A DNA stretch of 6,811 bases, from the NCBI GenBank assembly GCA_937894185.1, contig CALCSA010000359.1, forward strand, positions 1 to 6,811. The letters are read 5' to 3'. The notes beneath the pieces were generated by a model that was not told the origin of the DNA, did not search any database, and worked only from the letters and a program-made list of their open reading frames with translations. Below, piece after piece: positions 3,168 to 6,811 of this stretch. Every line of letters begins with the position of its first letter. Position 1 is the stretch's first letter. The stretch comes from an uncultured Clostridia bacterium. GTDB taxonomy: Bacteria > Bacillota > Clostridia > Oscillospirales > Ruminococcaceae. The translations under genes were made by a program, and so were the position numbers.

Positions 3168-4496
3168 ATGCTGTTGGTAGGAAACGGAAAAGTAGTCACG
3201 AGAGGGAAGGCGGGACTGCTGGAAAACGGCTGTGTAGCGCTGGAAGGAAAGCGCATCGCAGCCGTGGGGGACACCAAAACCCTGCGGGAGCAAAACCCCG
3301 GCGCGGAGTTTATCGACGCTGCCGGTAAAGTGATTATGCCCGGGCTGATCAACGCCCACAATCACATTTACAGTGCCTTTGCCCGGGGCCTTTCCATCAG
3401 GGGGTACGCACCTCAAAATTTTTTAGATATTCTGGACGGCATGTGGTGGACCATGGACCGCCATATGAACCTCAAGGATACTTACTGGTCGGCCATGGCC
3501 ACCTATCTGGACTGTATCCGCTGCGGAGTCACCACGGTGTTTGACCATCACGCCAGCTACGGCGGCATTTCCGGCAGCCTGTTTGCCATTGCCGACGCCG
3601 CCAAGGAGCTGGGAGTTCGCACCTGCCTTTGCTACGAGGTTTCCGACCGGGACGGGGAGGAAAAAATGCGGGAGGGCGTCAAGGAAAACGCCGACTTTAT
3701 CACCTATTGCGCCAAGGATACCACCGACATGGTCAAGGGGATGATGGGGCTTCACGCTTCCTTTACCCTTTCCGACGCAAGCCTTGCTCTCTGCCGGGAA
3801 CACACCCCCGAGGGCGTGGGCTTCCACATTCACGTGGCGGAAGGCATGGCCGATGTCTACGACAGCCTGAAGAAGTACAATAAGCGGGTGATTCAGCGCC
3901 TTTTTGATCAGGATATTCTGGGGGAAAAGACCGTCGCCGGCCACTGCATCCACGTAAACGGGCTGGAGATGGATATTCTAAAGGAAACCGGCACCATGGT
4001 GGTGCACAACCCGGAATCCAACATGGGGAACGCCGTAGGCTGCCCTCCCACCTTGGAGATGATCCATCGGGGTATCCTCACCGGCCTTGGCACCGACGGC
4101 TACACCAACGACATGTTCGAATCCATGAAGGTAGCCAACATCCTCCACAAGCACAACCTCTGCGACCCCACCGTGGCTTGGGGCGAGGTGCCTCAGATGC
4201 TCTTTGAGGGCAACCCCGCCATCGGAGCCCGCTACTTTGATTCCAAGCTGGGTGTTCTGGAGGAGGGAGCCGCCGCCGATGTCATTGTGGTGGATTACGA
4301 TCCCCTCACCCCCATGACGGGGGACAACACCAACGGACACATCCTCTTTGGCATGATGGGCCGGGACGTGGTCACCACCATCATCAACGGAGAGGTCAGG
4401 ATGAAGGACCGTCAGCTGGTGGGCATCGACGGAGCCGCCATTCTGGCCCAATGCCGGGAGCAGAGCACCGACTTTTGGAGCCGCATCAACGCGTAA
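3168..4496 (+). CDS. ssnA: SsnA, putative metal-dependent aminohydrolase of the purine/selenium-molybdenum hydroxylase cluster
   Basis: The 442-residue protein is an amidohydrolase-superfamily deaminase/aminohydrolase related to guanine deaminase and chlorohydrolases, and it has the same length as E. coli SsnA. Metal ligands are visible in order: HNH at residues 64-66 (PGLINAHNHIYSAFARG), H222 in FHIHVAEG with the probable catalytic E225, H259 in AGHC, and D310 in GLGTDGYTNDMFE. The HASFTLSD motif is at 196-203, and the C-terminal beta-sandwich strand GAAADVIVVDYDPLTP at 367-382 is typical. The enzyme is cytoplasmic. Family members sit in the cluster used for anaerobic purine/urate breakdown, but the exact substrate of SsnA is not firmly established. 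The ATG at 3168 was chosen because AAGGAGG lies seven bases upstream; an in-frame ATG at 3093 falls inside the leader RNA upstream of the terminator. ygfK follows 73 bases later on the same strand. Confidence 0.93.
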   Translation: MLLVGNGKVVTRGKAGLLENGCVALEGKRIAAVGDTKTLREQNPGAEFIDAAGKVIMPGLINAHNHIYSAFARGLSIRGYAPQNFLDILDGMWWTMDRHMNLKDTYWSAMATYLDCIRCGVTTVFDHHASYGGISGSLFAIADAAKELGVRTCLCYEVSDRDGEEKMREGVKENADFITYCAKDTTDMVKGMMGLHASFTLSDASLALCREHTPEGVGFHIHVAEGMADVYDSLKKYNKRVIQRLFDQDILGEKTVAGHCIHVNGLEMDILKETGTMVVHNPESNMGNAVGCPPTLEMIHRGILTGLGTDGYTNDMFESMKVANILHKHNLCDPTVAWGEVPQMLFEGNPAIGARYFDSKLGVLEEGAAADVIVVDYDPLTPMTGDNTNGHILFGMMGRDVVTTIINGEVRMKDRQLVGIDGAAILAQCREQSTDFWSRINA

Positions 4497-4569
4497 CAAA
4501 ACTTCCCGCGCAGGCGGGATTGGAAATTCTACCAAACATCCAACACAATATACCCAGGAGGTATGACCG

Positions 4570-6811
4570 ATGAGCGATATTATGCGCCCCATTGCCTTTT
4601 CTGCCCTGATGGACTGGTCCCTGGAGGAATACCGCCGGGAAGGTTCCATCTTTGGAGTCTCCACCCTCTACCATCATAAGGGAAAGACCCAGCCTATCTT
4701 TAAAGAAGAGCTGGAAACCCCCTTTGGCCCTGCTGCCGGGCCCCATACCCAGCTGGCCCAGAACCTGATTGCCTCCTATCTGGCGGGGAGCCGCTTTTTT
4801 GAGCTGAAAACCGTGCAGACTCTGGACGGCGAGGACCTCCCTGTCAGCAAGCCCTGCATCACCGCCGAGGACGAGTGCTACAACTGCGAATGGTCCACCG
4901 AGCTGCGGGTGCCCGAGGCCTTTGAAGAATATGTCAAGGGCTGGTTTGCCATCAAGCTGTTGAGCAAAGAGCTGGCACTGGGGGACTCGGAAGGCTTTGT
5001 CTTTAACATGAGCGTGGGATACGATCTGGAAGGCATCCAGTCCCCCAAGATCGACCATTACATTGAGGGGATGAAAGACGCTTCCGACTCTGCCGTCTGG
5101 GCAGAGTGTAAAGCCTGGGCCCTTGACAACCTCAGCCGCTTTTCCAAGGTGGACAAGGCCTTTGTGGAAGGTATTTCCCCCAAGGTCAGCGCCTCTATCA
5201 CCCTTTCCACCCTCCATGGCTGCCCTCCTACGGAAATTGAGCGGATTGCCACCTACCTCATCACCCAAAAGAAGCTGAACACCTACATCAAATGCAACCC
5301 TACCCTGCTGGGATACGAGACCGCCCGCTCCATTCTGGACGGCTTGGGCTACGATTATCTGGTATTTGATGACCGCCACTTTAAAGGCGACCTCCACTTT
5401 GAGGATGCCGTGCCTATGCTGGAGCGGCTGTCTGCCCTCTGCGCCGAAAAGGGCTTGGAGTTTGGCGTCAAGCTGACCAACACCTTCCCGGTGCAGGTGG
5501 CGGCGGGTGAGCTGCCCAGCGAGGAAATGTACATGTCGGGCCGCAGCCTGTTCCCCCTCACCATTGCGGTGGCTCAAAAGATCAGCCACGCCTTTGAGGG
5601 CCGCCTGCGCATCTCCTATTCCGGCGGTGCCGATGCCTACAACATAAAGTCCCTGTTGGAAGCGGGCATCTGGCCCATCACGCTGGCCACCACCCTGCTA
5701 AAACCCGGAGGATACCGCCGGTTCCATCAAATCGCCGATCTCCTTAAGGACTGTGAGAAAACCCCCTTTGCCGACGTGGATGTGGGGAAGATCGATGCTC
5801 TGGCCGAAGAATGCCGGGAGGATGCCTACTATCGCAAGCCCATCAAACCTCTGCCCGTGCGGAAAATCCCCAAGAAGGTTCCTCTAATCAGCTGCTTTAT
5901 CTCCCCCTGCCGCAGCGGATGCCCTCTGGAGCAGGACATCCCCGCTTACCTGCGTCTGGTGGGAGAGGGCAAGCACGCCGAGGCTTTGCAGGTGATCTTG
6001 CAGCGCAACCCCCTGCCCTTTATCACCGGAACCATCTGCTCCCACCGCTGCACCGACAAATGCTCCCGCAGCTTTTACGAGAGCCATGTGGATATTCGGG
6101 CCGCCAAGCTGACCGCTGCTCAGGGGGGCTACGACGCCCTGTTCCCCAAGCTTGCTCCCGCTGCCTCCACCGGCAAAAAGGCCGCTGTGGTGGGGGGCGG
6201 CCCCGCCGGTATGGCCGCCGCCTACTTTTTGGCCCGGGCGGGCATGGCCGTCACCCTCTTTGAAAAGCGGGTGACTCTGGGCGGCATTGTCCGCTACACC
6301 ATTCCCCGCTTTCGAATCAGCAACGAGATGATTGATCTGGACGCCTCCCTGCTCCGGCAGATGAAGGTGGATATTCGCTGCGGGACAGAAGTTACCTCCC
6401 GGGAGGAGCTTGCCGGTTACGACGCCGTAATCCTTGCGGCAGGGGCTTGGATTCCCGGGCAGCTCAAGCTGGAATACGGCGAGAGCATCAATGTTCTGGA
6501 CTTTTTGCAGCGCTTTAACGCCGATGCTTCCCAGCTGAAGCTGGGAGATGACATTGTAGTGATCGGCGGCGGCAACACTGCTATGGACGCTGCCCGGGCC
6601 GCCCGCCGGCTTCCCGGTTCCCCCAAGGTGCGGATTGTCTATCGCCGCAACAAGCGCTACATGCCCGCCGACGAAGAAGAACTGGCCCTTGCTCTGGAGG
6701 ATGGCGTGGAGTTCTGCCAGCTGCTGGCTCCGGTGGGAGTCAGGGACGGACAGCTCACCTGCAAGGTGATGAGGCTGGGCCAGCCCGACGCCTCGGGGCG
6801 GCGCAGCCCGG
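4570..6811 (+). CDS. ygfK: YgfK, putative selenate reductase-type FAD/Fe-S oxidoreductase subunit (3' truncated by the window)
   Basis: About 747 of an expected 1000 or so residues are present, and they align by eye with E. coli YgfK from the first residues (MSDIMRPIAF). The N-terminal half resembles the FMN barrel of dihydropyrimidine dehydrogenase. Conserved segments are GPAAGPHTQLAQN (53-65), FNMSVGYDLEGI (145-156), STLHGCPP (213-220) and YSGGA (350-354). A GltD/DPD-type iron-sulfur region follows, with C442, C447, C451 and C490, C494, C498. The FAD site is GGGPAG at 542-547 and the NAD(P)H site is GGGNTAMD at 666-673. A ferredoxin-like C-terminus is expected beyond the window. YgfK is thought to pass electrons between NAD(P)H and partner enzymes in selenium-dependent molybdenum hydroxylase and purine/urate metabolism; the 'selenate reductase' name reflects an early proposal. 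The ATG at 4570 has AGGAGG eight bases upstream; the ATG at 4563 is too close to it. It is co-transcribed with ssnA by orientation and spacing. Confidence 0.95.
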   Translation, partial: MSDIMRPIAFSALMDWSLEEYRREGSIFGVSTLYHHKGKTQPIFKEELETPFGPAAGPHTQLAQNLIASYLAGSRFFELKTVQTLDGEDLPVSKPCITAEDECYNCEWSTELRVPEAFEEYVKGWFAIKLLSKELALGDSEGFVFNMSVGYDLEGIQSPKIDHYIEGMKDASDSAVWAECKAWALDNLSRFSKVDKAFVEGISPKVSASITLSTLHGCPPTEIERIATYLITQKKLNTYIKCNPTLLGYETARSILDGLGYDYLVFDDRHFKGDLHFEDAVPMLERLSALCAEKGLEFGVKLTNTFPVQVAAGELPSEEMYMSGRSLFPLTIAVAQKISHAFEGRLRISYSGGADAYNIKSLLEAGIWPITLATTLLKPGGYRRFHQIADLLKDCEKTPFADVDVGKIDALAEECREDAYYRKPIKPLPVRKIPKKVPLISCFISPCRSGCPLEQDIPAYLRLVGEGKHAEALQVILQRNPLPFITGTICSHRCTDKCSRSFYESHVDIRAAKLTAAQGGYDALFPKLAPAASTGKKAAVVGGGPAGMAAAYFLARAGMAVTLFEKRVTLGGIVRYTIPRFRISNEMIDLDASLLRQMKVDIRCGTEVTSREELAGYDAVILAAGAWIPGQLKLEYGESINVLDFLQRFNADASQLKLGDDIVVIGGGNTAMDAARAARRLPGSPKVRIVYRRNKRYMPADEEELALALEDGVEFCQLLAPVGVRDGQLTCKVMRLGQPDASGRRSP

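Noticed and set aside
4504..4519. Perfect hairpin TCCCGC/GCGGGA between ssnA and ygfK as a terminator
   Set aside because: It has only six pairs and is followed by TTGG rather than a T-tract. ygfK continues the same pathway 50 bases on, so a terminator is not supported.
3978..4664. A 228-codon minus-strand frame
   Set aside because: It is antisense to the ssnA C-terminal half and the ygfK start, with histidine/valine-rich low-information content; a shadow frame.
4486..5589. A 367-codon open frame on the minus strand
   Set aside because: It lies antisense to ygfK and the end of ssnA. GC-rich codon use opens the opposite strand, and the predicted protein has no recognisable domain, whereas the plus strand aligns with YgfK throughout.
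1..6811. CRISPR array or other regularly spaced repeats
   Set aside because: No repeated unit with regular spacing was seen on either strand.

Overview
The window looks like a chromosomal piece of a gut-type anaerobic Clostridia bacterium, possibly Oscillospiraceae. This is an inference from the SsnA/YgfK pair, the strong AGGAGG ribosome binding sites, the CCA-encoding tRNA with a consensus promoter, and GC-rich coding next to AT-rich intergenic DNA. No species marker is present.

The left part (1-1520) is accessory. It opens with the C-terminal tail of a small ribbon-helix-helix (antitoxin-like) protein. Next comes a single-gene IS200-type element (about 138-955) whose transposase TnpA keeps its HUH histidines and catalytic tyrosine. 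The 5' leader of this element is unusually legible: a left-end hairpin, a long terminator-like hairpin, a perfect 9-bp hairpin, and a hairpin whose 11-bp outer stem pairs the tnpA Shine-Dalgarno with an upstream anti-SD. The right-end hairpin has the same geometry as the left one (3 bp, C/A mismatch, 4 bp). The 951-1520 stretch downstream has no convincing gene. It carries many short stems and ends in a strong hairpin; it is either a decayed element or an undescribed RNA.

The middle part (1535-2207, genes on the minus strand) holds a tRNA-Lys(UUU) with a perfect TTGACA-17-TATAAT promoter, a cluster of GC-rich hairpins resembling a dispersed extragenic element, and a 60-residue protein with one membrane segment.

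The right part (2208-6811) is a metabolic locus. A YheO-type PAS plus DauR-type HTH regulator is divergent from ssnA-ygfK. ssnA encodes a metal-dependent amidohydrolase and ygfK a large flavo-iron-sulfur oxidoreductase cut by the window edge. These two belong to the conserved anaerobic purine/urate degradation and selenium-dependent molybdenum hydroxylase cluster (ygeX, ygeY, ygeW, ygfK, ssnA, hyuA, xdhD in E. coli-type nomenclature). Between the regulator and ssnA lies a roughly 170-nt leader with a structured region followed by an intrinsic terminator just upstream of the ssnA ribosome binding site. It is a strong candidate riboswitch or other attenuator and the most interesting feature of the window.
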